Assembly: GCA_964017145.1 (NCBI GenBank)
Contig: OZ024842.1
Location: 4,154,001 to 4,218,000 of the forward strand
Source: Agrocybe praecox
Taxonomy: Eukaryota > Basidiomycota > Agaricomycetes > Agaricales > Agrocybaceae
Length of the DNA stretch: 64,000 bases
Direction of reading: 5' to 3'
The translations under genes were made by a program, and so were the position numbers. Shown here in pieces: positions 1 through 11,734 of this stretch. The notes beneath the pieces are model-generated. The model did not search any database, was not told where the DNA came from, and worked only from the letters and a program-made list of their open reading frames with translations. Numbering within the stretch: the stretch's first letter is position 1; every line of letters starts with the position of its first letter.

Positions 1-719
1 CCGGCACGGTCTTCTCACCAGGTCAAAGTTAGATGTGCCGATGTGCCGATTCCCCTGCGAGAGCGTAACGGTAATGTAGGACTTCAGTATTTGTTTTGAA
101 TAACAAATTGCAAGTCAATATGTACTTTTATGTATGTACTAAGCATATATATATTATGTTTCGTAAAATATATAGTCGATGAAAATAATACTCATTTAGA
201 AGTGAACGACAACAAGTTCAGAGTTGGCTCGCAAAATGTGTCGGGGCGCTCGAGCATAACCAAAAAATGAGTCGCGTTCAATTGATGACGATCCTAACGC
301 GCACTTTTTCTCTTCAATTTAGTGCAGTTCTTGTGATTTTTATACATCTGGTAGCTTAATTTCCTATTCACCTCTTAGAGCTCCTCTTAATATTGGAGTT
401 CCTCCTTGGTTGCTTCAAGTTTAGTCGACAAATAAATGTGGGGGGCCATTAAGCTACTATTTATACTGTTATGTTTTTATTATGTTTATGCATATTTTAT
501 ATTAACTTTTAGGCTGCTGTTCTACTTTGTTTTATGTTTTATAGTGTATGATTTGCCTTTCTACAACAATTATGGGCCCACGGCGTGTCCTCGGCATCGT
601 TGCTACGCCAGGACTCAGCTGGCCTTGAAGAAGAACTATGCCGGTGTTCCGAAAGCTTATTTATACTCAAGAAGCTTTGCGGTAATTTCCGACTGTATTA
701 GATCCATATCTGAGTTGTA
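1..719. other. AT-rich intergenic DNA
   Basis: No gene is supported here. The sequence is AT-rich, and the only open frame (436-720) is short, leucine/phenylalanine/tyrosine-rich and low in complexity, which is typical of chance frames in AT-rich DNA. Similarity to the second duplicated block (34.95 kb) begins only near position 720. Confidence 0.5.
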
Positions 720-864
720 GCAATCGAAGTAAGACTCGGCATTCACCGAAATACCAAATACACAATAGAACCAAAGAAAGAAATCCCACGGTTGGCCCTT
801 GTCCCTTATCTGCGTGGATGTGGAAATCGTCCAGCTTTTGCGCTCTATCCGTCACTTATTCATC

Positions 865-2740
865 ATGGACGATGAGCCTCGGAAGGTATGTCTCATCCAG
901 CCTTGACTTGGGTGTATTACAAACGTTTTATAACATACTGATAGGTGAAATCAACCGTTTTGGAGAAAGGCCTCTCCAAAATATTCGAATATTCCGATGA
1001 AACAAAAGCACCTATACCGTAGCTGTGGCTAAAGCGGTTTCGGTGGCCAAGCAATGACGTAACGATTTGATCAAATGTTAACACAAATTACCCCACGGTT
1101 CCACTGGCAAGAAAGTTCCTATATCGTCTCGAACCCAGCAGCAGATTTCCCTCCTCGATAATTCTCGAATATCTCCCTCGCCCATTCTTAGCTTACCAGT
1201 CGAAGTACTTCAAGAAATATTCAAGGACATGACTGACTCATCGGCCACAGAGAAACGTGATATCCATCATTGGGGACGTTTACGAGAACACCCAAGTATC
1301 ATGACTTCTTACCTTCCATGGAATGTCTCTCGCGTATGCCGTGAATGGAGGGCCGTTGCACTATCCACACCGTATCTGTGGCAAACACTGCCGGTCGTCA
1401 ATTTCTCGAACCCAGTCTGGTGTCGCTCTCAATTTCTGAGCCTCCTTCAAGAGCTCCTTCAGCGTAGACGGGGGACTCCAATCGACATCAAGGTGGAAAC
1501 TGGGAGGACCAAAAGCATCTCGCATCCAGCGTTGAGCTTAATCGCAGAACATTCCGATAGATGGGGTATTTAGCGCATCGTAGTGGATGGCCGCAGCATG
1601 GCGCATGGACTGGAGGTTATCGATCACCTTTGTACTGTCCAAAGCAAATTTCCTTTGTTGCGTATTACGGATATATCGACTCGCTATAGTCGAGGACCAT
1701 TGGGAACTCCTCCAGACCCCCCCGGCACCCTTTTCAGAGTCGTTGCACCTCTTCTGGAAGAGGTAGTATTGCATGACACTTCTGTCGCCTTCGCTCTTCC
1801 GTCATCTACACTAAAACACCTCAGGTTCACGGGCGTATATACCGTCTCTGAGATTGAACGAAGCCTCCGTTGTGTGCGTGAATCTTTTACCACGTTGACA
1901 AGCCTTCGTTTCAAGACCACACTCGCTGGGCATATATCTTCGGGAACATTGTTTCAGCCGAATTTGTTAAAGCTCGAGTTTGACTTGCACAATGAGCCAA
2001 GTCATTGGTTTCTTGATCATCTCATCGCGCCTTCACTCAACTCTCTTACTTTGTCATCGGTGGCTTGGGAAGAAGACCTTTGTGCGATGGCCTGCAGCTT
2101 GATCCACCGATAGCACGCATCTAACATAACTGACCTTTTCATCTCCCAGCTCAACAACCATATATTAGGACTATCCAGTCTCCTTTCAGCAACACCGCTC
2201 CTTCTGTATCTCAAGATTACATTACCAAGCTACGAGGATATCTTGGAACTGTGTACATCCCGCGATGGTGGCTTTATTTTGGTGCCCTTCCTTTGTACGT
2301 ACATATTCATAGCCAAAAACTTTATACCACCCAGTTCAATCCAAGCTCTGAGCGCCATGGCATCAAAACGATTTGCACCTTCCACCCACCTGCCACCACA
2401 TCTTAATTCTACCAGAAACGATGTTGATTCGCATCCACAGATGCTGCTCATCAATTTTAGCTGGAAGCCTTATTTATTTATCAACAGTTCACAATGCGCC
2501 ATCCATGCCTGGTCAGAATCAGAGAAATATTCAACTTTGAAAATCGAGAACAATCATCTCAGTCGCCTTTTGTACGATATCATGTCTCCATTCGCCTTTG
2601 TGCCAGTGTCAGGTCCCATCAATAGCAGCAAGAAAAAGTCGAAAGAGGTGGTCATTATCTTGCGCCGCATTTTGCATGAGAAGATTGATAATATCGCTGA
2701 TATATTGGTGCGTGTTAAGAGTGTATTTCTGTCTTTATGA
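865..2740 (+). pseudogene. F-box protein pseudogene (copy 1 of the intact gene at 35,073)
   Basis: This is the broken paralogue of the intact F-box gene at 35,073-37,015. It keeps the 7-codon first exon (865-885), its GTATGT intron and an exon 2 from 945. A deletion after about 1010 removes part of the N-terminal region and shifts the frame, bringing TAG at 1020 into the exon-2 frame. TGA at 1055, TAA at 1079, TAG at 1571 and TAG at 2111 interrupt the downstream frame. The intact copy reads CAA-CGA, TTG and TCG at the comparable places I checked. The F-box core (LPVEVLQEIF, then SRVCREWRAVAL) is still legible near 1200-1390. Apart from the stops, the frame stays open to 2740, so decay by point mutation looks fairly recent. 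Confidence 0.9.
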
Positions 2741-2884
2741 ATATGCATCTGATGAAGACATCATTAGGGGTCGGGTATACATTGTACCCTTGCCCAAATT
2801 TCGCATTTCTATTGCGCAGACAAGAAATTGTACGGATGTGCAGAGCTCGCCGACCAGATTCTGCACAGTTGGCTCACAATTTGT

Positions 2885-3674
2885 CGGAAATATCTAGATT
2901 GCCTGATCCGATTAGGGCCTGATCAGCTTTACATTTTGCGTGATCAGGCCGACTGATCAGGAATGGACGGCATGATCAGAAAGACCCGGCATGATCAGAA
3001 AAACCCGGCATGAATCAGACAAGGCCGGCGATGATCAGACAAGGCCGGCGATGATCAGACAGTGCCGGCGATGATCAGGCAATATAAACATGATCATGCC
3101 GGTGGGACTTAGTCATTTTCATTGATTGCGCTGAGCAGCAACAAGAACTTATGTCTCCTATGCCTACCTACATGCCACACAGTGGTAATTTCCATTATTT
3201 TGACTGAACCAGAGTCCACATTTAATAAACAAAACTTATATCCCCCTTCCAGCGTGCTATACCCCAAAATTCGAATGAAAAACTGACAAAACAAGATTGG
3301 TGAAAACGCATGACACCGTTGATGTGCTTGTGGGCGTTAACTGTTATTACAACGGTGTTCTGGCATAGTGGTAAGGTTTGTGTTAGGTTTGCATGGCTGT
3401 GCTGTGCTAGTATGAACAGGTCGTGGGTTCGATTCTCGCCTGTGCAGGTTTCAATCTGGTGGTATTATTGTTAGTCTGGCCATGTCTACCGTTTTTCTGT
3501 TCTCAATTTTGATTTGTGATCAGGGCCACTAAGCGAGCTCTGATCAGATTTCACCCTAGCCTGATCAAGTTTACCTATGGCCTGATCATCATTACTTGAA
3601 TCTGAACTAGCTTGATCATATTACGAGTACCTGGACGGCCAGGACGGCATGATCAGGCTATATGGTATTTTCCG
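2885..3674. mobile_element. Non-autonomous inverted-repeat element, GATCAG word type, 790 bp
   Basis: The paralogous block at about 37,157 lacks this DNA and reads straight through. The ends are short inverted repeats (CGGAAAT... and ...ATTTTCCG, followed inward by GCCTGATC on both sides). The flanks are ACAATTTGT on the left and ACAATTTTTTGT on the right, which I read as a 9-bp target duplication with a T-run expansion. The inside is filled with GATCAG/CTGATC words, including about six tandem units of roughly 20 bp (GATGATCAGACAAGGCCGGC) at 2960-3080. It holds a tRNA-like segment at 3361-3448 and has no coding capacity. A Mutator-like origin would fit the 9-bp duplication but is inference. 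Confidence 0.75.
3361..3448 (+). ncRNA. Degenerate tRNA-like segment (SINE head?)
   Basis: TGGCATAGTGGTAAGG resembles a pol III A box. GGGTTCGATTCTCG, about 60 nt downstream, resembles a B box with a plausible T-arm. The 5' and 3' acceptor strands do not pair and no clean anticodon arm can be drawn, so this is not a functional tRNA. It could be the promoter head of a tRNA-derived SINE or a captured tRNA fragment inside the element at 2885-3674. Confidence 0.4.
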
Positions 3675-4387
3675 ACAATTTTTTGTGAGAAGAATCTTGG
3701 GAACGTACGATGGCATAGTACTGAGAGTTTTAGCCTGCGATATATAAATGACGGTATGTGATTATACTCAATAATTACAACAATATCCATGTCCTGATAC
3801 CTTGCAGGTACAATAAGAATAAGCAGCGATCTGACGCACGCCCTGCATCTTGAAAGATGGAAAAAAACTAATTGGATTCTATTCCTCTGAGTAATAAGCG
3901 TCGAGCTGGACGCCGTACCCGGACTCGAAGTCGGCGCTGGTGAGCTCGAGTTCGCGTGCGCGTGCGAAGATGGATCTGAGTGGTTATGAATATGGGAACG
4001 CGGTGCGCGGTGGCGGTGGCGCGTAGGTCGACGCGGGGTATAACTTTCGGGGATGGGGGATGTGAAGATGCATATGAAGATGGTAGATGGTGTGGATGGA
4101 GACGAGGATGATGCCCGCGTGCGTATGGGAAGAGGGAAGGGGGAGGAAGAAGAGGGCGATGAATAGATATACCGATTACATTAATTATATTTCCTGGATA
4201 TACGCTACACAAATATACTCCACCGGTTCTCGACTTTGCGACTTGAGGAAAAACGCGAGGAATCGGAGCTACGTTTGAGGTTGCATTGGATTCCGAGCCC
4301 TCGGAGTGTTATATGATGGATGGTACTGGAGGGGAATTTAGTGGTCTTTCTGCTCTGCTTGAATTTCTATCGTGAAGGCCCTCCGAG

Positions 4388-5670
4388 TTACAGTTCCAAT
4401 TCCCCCGGCTGGGTTTCTGAAATGATATCTGTCGATAAATCCGCCATTGCCTTGTCCTTTGCCAGCGTTAAGCGAGCAACCATTAGGGTAGGTGCAAATG
4501 CCTAATTGAATCATGAAAATCATGAGTGTTAAAATGGACTTTGAACGAAAAAGAGGTAGCATAGGGGAGGGTATAAAGGGACACTAAACTTACAGTGATT
4601 ACACTCGAAAGTGCGAATGCATATCCTGTTGCGACGAAAGTTCCTACCTGTGTCGTAGAAGTGTCTCCGGTATCTAGAAATGCCAAAATTGCAATAGCAA
4701 AATTTACAAGAGAGTACAACGCCGAGGATTGCATCATTATTTCTATAATGTGGGAATACCGTCGTCTGGCTCGAGTATTCCGCATCGTGTATACATACAC
4801 CTGAGTGCCAATCACACATGTCGCTATAATACTTGTTGTGGCCGTTACGCAGGAGGAGGCTCCTTCTAAGATATCGAATTGTCTTGCAAATTTGATTGTA
4901 AAATCGCTTTGGTCTAATATAGCAAATCCATTCATGATGATAGCTGTGATAATCAATGCTGCGTTTTCACCATAATACGTCAGCAATTTGTGAATTTCCG
5001 GGTGTATCGAAGAAATTTTGGCCACATACCTATTTCCGTTATGAAGAAAAGGATAAGTGCTATTCTTAGATATCTGTGTGGCGCTAAAAAATGCCAACAG
5101 CGCCAAATCTGCAGAACTGATAAGTGCCGTGGTATGATGATGAGAAGGATGAAATCACATACCAGCAGGCCATCCGCCAATGTTTGCCCTATTCCTTCGG
5201 TCACTGTCTGTACAATAGTTGTAATAGGAGCAAATCCGGAGCCCAGACTTATGAGGAACATGTCTATTCTATTATTGCCTGTCCCGAAGCAAGTGTACGT
5301 ATAGTACCATTGCAAGATTAGCTGTCCGACCGTTGTAAGGAAGAGAAGTGTGAGAATTTTGGATATGAATCGTTGCTTTGAGGGTGATTTGAATGCTACA
5401 TGAGCTCATGTTAATAAACTCGGGTCAGTAATCACAAGTCGGGCACTATTAACTCACCATAAACTCGGACTGTGTAGAAATAGAAAGCAAAATATCCTCC
5501 TGTACATGCGTGATCAGTATCAAGTTAATGTTTACTCTTACGAGCAGGACAAGTAGTACAAAACTGTACACACCTAATAGAAATAGGAACATGAGAATGG
5601 AGTTTAAATTTCCACTAATCATCGCCTTTTGATACGATATGGAAGGTAGACCAGTATCCTGCGAAGACAT
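4388..5670 (-). CDS. Multi-pass membrane protein A (paralogue family, 6 exons)
   Basis: Exons run 5670-5574, 5499-5458, 5395-5163, 5108-5030, 4958-4594 and 4501-4388; the phases join to 309 codons plus stop. Successive hydrophobic stretches suggest about seven membrane spans, with a DGLLIWRCW motif after the third exon and a basic NTRARRRYSHI loop before the last pair. This layout is common in large agaric families of unknown function with a receptor-like topology. Genes B (28.7 kb) and C (56.1 kb) are close paralogues with identical exon lengths up to the last exon. Gene A differs by one extra G in a GGGGG run near 4400, which shifts the last exon and ends the protein about 26 residues early. 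The function and ligand are unknown. Confidence 0.85.
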
Positions 5671-8600
5671 GACGATGCTCTGTTTATGGTAGTAGCTCTT
5701 GAGAGGCGAAGTTCTACGTCTTTAAGTACCTTTTGTCTTTCTCTTTATCCGGATCTCTATCAAATGGTTGCCTCTACCATTAACTCATTGCATCTGCAAC
5801 ACAGCTAAACGGAAGATTAACACTTCCGATAGAAGTGATGGTATCCACGGATATTGATGACAGGTTAAAGGTTCGTTCTTCCAAGTACAAATTTCATTAA
5901 TTTAATCGTGGATATAAGAAAGTTCGAGATGCTCTGATCCAATTACAACAATTGACCTGTCAGCATGACTATAACTGGATATATGACCAAGTGAAATCAA
6001 TCGTACCCCCGAAGACTCGTGTCGTATCACTTACCCAATGATGTACATCATAGGAACTGGTCTTACGTGTTTGCTACGAGATACGATGTAAACACGAAGA
6101 TCTTATCAATTTCAATGTAAGAGGCACTGAGAGCTATGTAGACGTTAACTGTATCCTCGGCGTATCTGAACCCTGTCGTCCTGCTTTTTCCCTTCTTTTT
6201 TGGGATGCGTATCATACGTCTCGTACCCACATCATCTGCATCTTCATCAAGGAAGGGATAAGCATGATCCCCATCAAATCCAAATCCCAACGCCGCACCT
6301 TGACTGCTCAGCGCTCAGCGCTCATGATCATGCCTGAGCTCCTCCCTCCTCTCGAGCGCATCTTCGTGTGGGTTTGCTGCTCATACCCAACACAGCCTTC
6401 GGGTTCGAGTTCGAGTTCGAGTTTGGGTTCGGGTTCGCCGTCGTTGGTGCAGACACCCTAACAGACATCTCGGCTCATTTTCGTCTCCCCTTCGCCTCAG
6501 TGAGCTCTCCCACCGCTGGATGACTTCTCTCATCGGATGGACTTGAGGCTCCTTATCGGGGGCAAACACGTCTCAGTCTCATTCGAGTTCGAGGGGAAAA
6601 GGACAGAAATAACACTTCTTGCTATTAACGCGTCCGCACCTCCTCCTGCTTTGGCTCCTTGGTTCATTACCATCACCATCATGATTCATCATCCCGAGAT
6701 CCACATCCGCATCCGCATCGTCCAATCTTAGCGTGTCTTTCTCTTTCCCCCTTCCCGTTAAGTTTTTCCCCCTCGTCTTCCCCTTCCCCTCGTCCCCGTC
6801 TTCTTTCCCCTCGTCCCCATCCTCTCAATCAGCAGAGCGCGGAAACATCACCAGTGTCGATATCGATAAGTCGAACTGGACGCCGCTCCCGGACTCGGCG
6901 CTGGTGAGTTCGCGTGTGCGTGTGCGTGTGCGTACGAATGCGTATCGGAGCGAGTACGGGTATGGATGTAGGGACGCGATGCATTCCGATGGTGTGTACT
7001 TATGTGCGGCGTGGTGTGATGTGGTTGATTAAACACGAATTTTTTCGCGTCGCGTTCCGAGTTCAGATGAAATATGAAGGCGTTAGCGTTGTTGTGTGAT
7101 GTTTCCATGCGATGAGATGAGCTGGACGTGCGGGCGTGCGTCCAGATAGTGCGTCCAATACGATGGAAAGTAAAACCAACGGAAAGTCAAAGCTCATCAC
7201 GATCGACCGCCAAGAACGACGCAGACGAAAAGCGAAAAGCGAATGTATAAGAAAGAGAAAAGAGGTCAGGACGATGGATGTGGCTGAGTTCGTACGATCA
7301 AGTGCCCCGAATGAAAAGGTCTTCTTTCCTATGACGCGTTGATGACTTCTCTCTTCCAAGCCCACTGGCACTCCCAACACATTACGAGTCTGCGTTGTCG
7401 TCTGTCCCATTTGCATCGGGGGCGCACACCATCGGCACCACCTCCCACCGCCGGGATCAACGTTCAACCCGCATCCCCCTCCTCCACATCCTCTCCTTTC
7501 CCCTCCATCGATCCCTCTCCCTCTCAACCACCCCAGTTCGAGACTTCATCCGCACACGCACACACATATACCTCGGCAAATGGGGCTGTACGAATCCTCT
7601 CGGGCTTCGCGCTGCTGTTACTGTTCCGATCGCTGTTAATGATTTTAGTTGCGAGGCCCTGTCGGGAGTGCGTACATGCTGAATTCGATCTTCGTGAGCC
7701 CAAGCCCTAGCTCATGTATCTCGTGAGTCGATGTGTGTTTGGGATTGGGAATGGATTAATTATTATATGCATAAATACAAAGTATGTATGTGTAATGGTG
7801 TGGTGTGGTGTGGTTTAGTGTAAAGTCAGAAGTTCAGCGCGGAATGAATTGGATTTTTTCTTTTCTTTTCTTTTCTTTTCGAGTTTCCGGATGTACGATG
7901 AATACTAATGTTTAGTCTTCTGATCCAGGAACGAGAGAGACAAGGAGCTCTCATACCGGCCTTCCTTGCCTTCCTTGAAGTGATCCATGAGTAGAGCTTT
8001 CGTTGCTCGTGCCTCGTCGTTCACAAACACATCCCCGTCCATCATCCTCATTGCACGATCTGCTCTCACCAATCTGTACATCCCGAGGAGTCTGCATAAG
8101 ACAAAGAATACGGATACCAACGTGCTCCTCCTCACAGCTGTCGGTGTACCTTTTTCTGTTTCACCTTCCCTGCCCCGTATCATGCTTGGGTTTGGATCCA
8201 CTCGCACTCGCCTTTGCGCCTGACGATGACGAGGAAGACGAGCTAAACCTCGACCACTCCAGGAGTCTTTGGCTTCCGTCTAAGCAAGCTCAGGGTTCGG
8301 GTTCGAGTTTACCATAACCATCGCCGTCGCCATCGCCGTCGTCGTCGGTGAACAGGAATCTCCTCATCGGATAGACTTGGGGTGCTCCCTCTTCCTCTTC
8401 CTCTTCCCTCCCCTCTAGTAGCCGCTAGTGAAGCCCAACACCCTTGGTAATGAGCCTTTATTGTTTTCAAAATAAAAATTTATATGGTACTCGTTTCAGA
8501 AGGGCAACTTGAATGTCCGCAAAAATGTCTTCAATGTTTTCGCCAGAACTATAACGTGCGGGTGAGGCGGCCAGTGCTGACGCATGGCGAATACGAGACC

Positions 8601-9193
8601 TCAAAAAAGTTGGGCACCCTTGATCCGATAGAAAATATTATAGCATCTTGTTATCTTATCTATAAATTACCCAAATATGTCAATCACGTTCGATTGGCGC
8701 CCTAACGTCAACTCATGCATTCCAACGCTCATCGAATGGCCTTGTATGGCTCCTCAAACTCTTATCCTTCCTTGGTATTGATGAAAGCGTCCGATGCTAC
8801 TGGTAGCGCTCGGCACCTATCGACGTTTCATTCACACAAAATCATCACCGCTTCGTTTCCGTTTCGGCTCCATGGTTTGCTTTCAATACTCGTCCTCTGT
8901 TCTGCTCGCTCACGTTTACTTGATATTTTCATTTACATACTGCATGATTACCACCACATTCATATTTATCCATGTTCCACCCTGTTTCTCTCTCCGTCGC
9001 CAACTTTAATACATCCCACCCACGCATCGTTTCTCTTACGTAGCGCTCTCAAATTTCTATCAAGATACGGTCGCCTTCGTTGTCTTCGATGTACGTTGAA
9101 AAATATGAATAAAAAAACACGAAACCAGTACGTTCAGCTTGTGTTCAGCGCTTAGTTAAGACCAGGGGAAATATGTTAGCGCATCGGCTCGAT
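5671..9193. repeat. Non-coding interspersed repeats flanking membrane gene A
   Basis: I see no convincing gene. The stretch is made of segments that recur elsewhere. 6000-6560 recurs at about 31,165-31,930 and 57,540-57,960. 6680-7110 recurs at about 58,010-58,470. 7490-7690 recurs at about 27,960-28,140 and 32,890-33,070. 8150-8340 recurs at about 32,640-32,860. A (GTGCGT)n-like tract lies at 6914-6940, TGGTGTGG repeats at about 7798-7816 and TTTTC repeats at 7858-7880. The open frames are arginine/serine/proline-rich, in several overlapping frames, and not conserved as protein between copies. Confidence 0.6.
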
Positions 9194-9201
9194 GACATTT
9201 C

Positions 9202-9255
9202 GAGAACATCGGATCGACTGGGAGGGAGCCTGGAGCCTGTAGCCTTGAGCCTCGG
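9202..9255 (+). repeat. Left terminal inverted repeat of the KDZ element
   Basis: It begins GAGAACATCGGATCGACTGG just after the direct repeat GACATTTC. It pairs with the reverse complement of 14897-14950, with roughly 80% of positions matching by eye over 54 bp. Confidence 0.85.
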
Positions 9256-9407
9256 CACAGCCCGGCAATCACCCACGTGCGCTTTCGTCCCGCACAGGAG
9301 TTGATCAGTGAAGTTCTTCGTCGTCGTCGTCGTCGTCGTCAGTGTTCCCTCCGTCGTCGGTGTACTCACTAGAGTGAGACTCCGAACTATACATTATACT
9401 GCACGTA

Positions 9408-11632
9408 ATGGGCCACCTTGATTTCAACCTGCCATCAGGCGAGCCGGTCAACTTCAAAACTCTGGCCAACTTCATGAAATACGGCCTGCTTGCAAAAGAA
9501 ACCATCAAGATGTCGGTTGGCGGTGATGGCCAACAGCCCCCCGACGAGCTACCATTTCGTATAAGTCTCCTGCTTTCCATCATTTTGAAGGAAGACCTTG
9601 GCATCATTGGGGAGTGCTGGAAAATGCTCCGGACTAACATATGGGATGATAGAGATGGAGTTTCACCCTCAGACGAGGAAATTAGGCTGTATAACAAGTA
9701 CGGCCTTCCTTTGGGCATATGTATGTCGTATTTTTCGTCTGTTAAAGAATATTCACCAATTTTGTAGCATACCGCCAGTTCTATCCTCCTACGCGTGTGT
9801 GCCAGGCGTTGTACTGTAAACATTTTGGAAAGGTCCTGAAGGAGCCGTTGACTCACAAAGCAACATTATTCACGCTTCGCAAGGGTGCCCTTCCTGTCTA
9901 TACAACCTCATTATATTGTAGAGGTGCGTTATTCCTTTCGGTTCCGACAAAAATTGACTGACGACTTTGCCAGGCTGTAAGAAAAGATATTATCACAACT
10001 ACACTGTTCACAAGCACAGTAGTCTCCGTGAATACTATGGTGGAGTCCCTGAGTATGTACAGGTTACTCAGCACTTCTTTATGGAAGCCGCGCTTTTGGA
10101 GTTTTTTGTGGTTTGCATGGTATTCGGATGGTATGTATGTCTACTTTCTTCAATTACATTCTTAGAAGGCTAACGACAATGATTCGCAACATAGGCTTTC
10201 AGCCTTAAACTTGGCACGCATCTATAACGAGTGTCTGGCATACGCCCATGCTCATATCTTGGGAAATAAATTAGCTTATCTTTCAACCTATCATCTTTAC
10301 GACGGACCACAGCTTGAATGGCAAACATCACTTGAGCTTCGTGATGAATACGTTATGAATGGCTTTTTCTTATATTCTCTACTGCTCGATACTGCGGAAC
10401 GTGGCATTATTCTTCAACTTCCGCACGATGAGCTGTCACAAAAAGACCGGTTGCAGCCTGCATTAGATCATCGTAACAAGCTGATGGAGGGTATTGGTCA
10501 AGAGCAGTACCTACATGCATGTGATCTATGCTTCCAAGTTTCTCATAATGAAGGTGGCGAGCTTGGTTTGTACTTTATCTTCCAAGGGTATTTTCTTTGT
10601 GCTTACTCTCGAACTAGTTAAAATACAGGCCACCGTTTGTGACGGCAAGACTATTGGACGGCCCTGCTGCACAGTTCATGACTGTCCAAACCCATTAATC
10701 AATAACCGACACCGTTTCTGTCAAGATCACTTCGAACGACACAACCTTTGTGCAGTAGTTGATTGTCAATGTGTATGCGAAGAAGGTTTTCGTACATGTC
10801 ATGATTCAGTGCATCGGGCACTCGAAAAGTCCTATTTCGAAAGGGGCAAGTCACTGTCTCAGCTTCGCAAGCTCTCGATAAAGGCACTCTCCACCCTTGA
10901 TGGTGAGAATGGAGAACGCGAGATCAGTGATATTGATGATGATGAAGATACCACTGAATGTAGCGGGAAATCAGACGCGGGAAATTTGAAGAAGAAGACC
11001 TATTTTGGCCGTCGAAGAACACATAACGAGCAGCTTATCATGAGACCATGTGGAGTTATTCTTTCACGAGCAACATTTTATGGGTCAGAATCTGTTTCGG
11101 CAGTGAATGTATGTCAATTTTTGTCTCTTATGATATTTTGAGGACCTCTATTGACAATTTAATTCTTCAGGCATTTGCAAGGGCAACCTTTCCTACGCCT
11201 CAGTCATCACCTGAGCTATGGATCTTTGATAACAACTGCCAGCTCGACAAATATCTTAGGAGCAACCCTCATGAGGCCGAACATTTCAAAGACACAGGTC
11301 GGCCTGTCGATGTCTTCCATTTTAAGTCAAAGCACAAAACTACCGACACTCACTGCCAACGCTATTGCAATCCAGCCTCATTCCCGGAGCTGATAAAAGA
11401 TGATAAATGGGCCATAAACATGAGTGTTTGTGAGCAAACTAATGGGTGGCTAGGTGGTTACCAAGCGATTGTTCGTGATATGGAGTGCACACGCTACAGC
11501 TTTTATCTCGATGAGATGATTAAGCGAAAAAACCGATATGTTGTGAAGCAGTCTGAGAAAAATGGTCATAACCCTTGGACAATTCCTTATGACTGTGTTT
11601 TCCCAGATGTTTCACAACCGGAGAACAAGTAA
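9408..11632 (+). CDS. KDZ-family transposase with two cysteine clusters
   Basis: Six exons (9408-9720, 9768-9923, 9974-10130, 10195-10565, 10618-11108, 11171-11632) join in phase to 649 residues. An N-terminal cluster (C116, C121, C155, C158, in the contexts RVCQALYC and LYCRGC) resembles the CxC5-type module found in KDZ proteins. A second cysteine-rich cluster (about residues 340-400, starting VCDGKTIGRPCC) resembles CxC6. Candidate catalytic acids of the RNase H-like fold are D341 (VCDGKTIG), D516 (WIFDNNC) and E584 (CEQTNGWLGGY). An acidic, serine-rich linker lies between the second cluster and the last exon. The ATG at 9408 is the first one in frame; an unseen upstream exon is possible. 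The gene lies inside inverted repeats and converges on the kinase gene, so it is the likely mobilising enzyme. Confidence 0.87.
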
Positions 11633-11734
11633 TTACTTATATTTTCATGATAGTGTTCTAAAATATATACTTCCCATAAATACTATTTGCTACGTTTGAC
11701 AACCTTTCGGCTAGTTGCAGGACAGTCCAGAACC

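Larger units (their letters stand above)
720..4387 (+). repeat. Segmental duplication, copy 1 (F-box plus spacer)
   Basis: From about 720 onward the sequence is colinear with 34,950-37,464. The shared stretch covers the F-box leader, the tiny first exon and its intron, the gene body, the 3' flank, and the spacer up to GGTGGCGCGTA. Copy 1 holds an extra 790-bp element at 2885-3674 that copy 2 lacks. The spacer then runs on into membrane protein gene A, just as the copy-2 spacer resumes at 55,777 and runs into gene C. The two copies differ by many substitutions and small indels, so the duplication is not recent. Confidence 0.85.

Noticed and set aside
436..720. 94-codon open frame near the left edge
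   Set aside because: Low-complexity, hydrophobic, in AT-rich DNA, with no splice or promoter support.
2960..3085. CRISPR-like array
   Set aside because: Repeat units of about 20 bp are contiguous, without unique spacers; the setting is eukaryotic and inside an inverted-repeat element.
3361..3448. Functional tRNA gene
   Set aside because: The acceptor strands do not pair and no anticodon arm can be drawn; kept only as a tRNA-like relic. The same holds for 50,373-50,439 and 61,458-61,536.
6264..8317. Many 60-150-codon frames (serine-, proline- or arginine-rich)
   Set aside because: They fall in repeats also found at 31-34 kb and 57-58 kb, overlap in several frames, and are not conserved as protein between copies.
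9305..9856. 183-codon minus-strand frame at the start of the transposase gene
   Set aside because: It is a shadow of transposase exons 1-2, whose phases and cysteine motifs support the plus strand.
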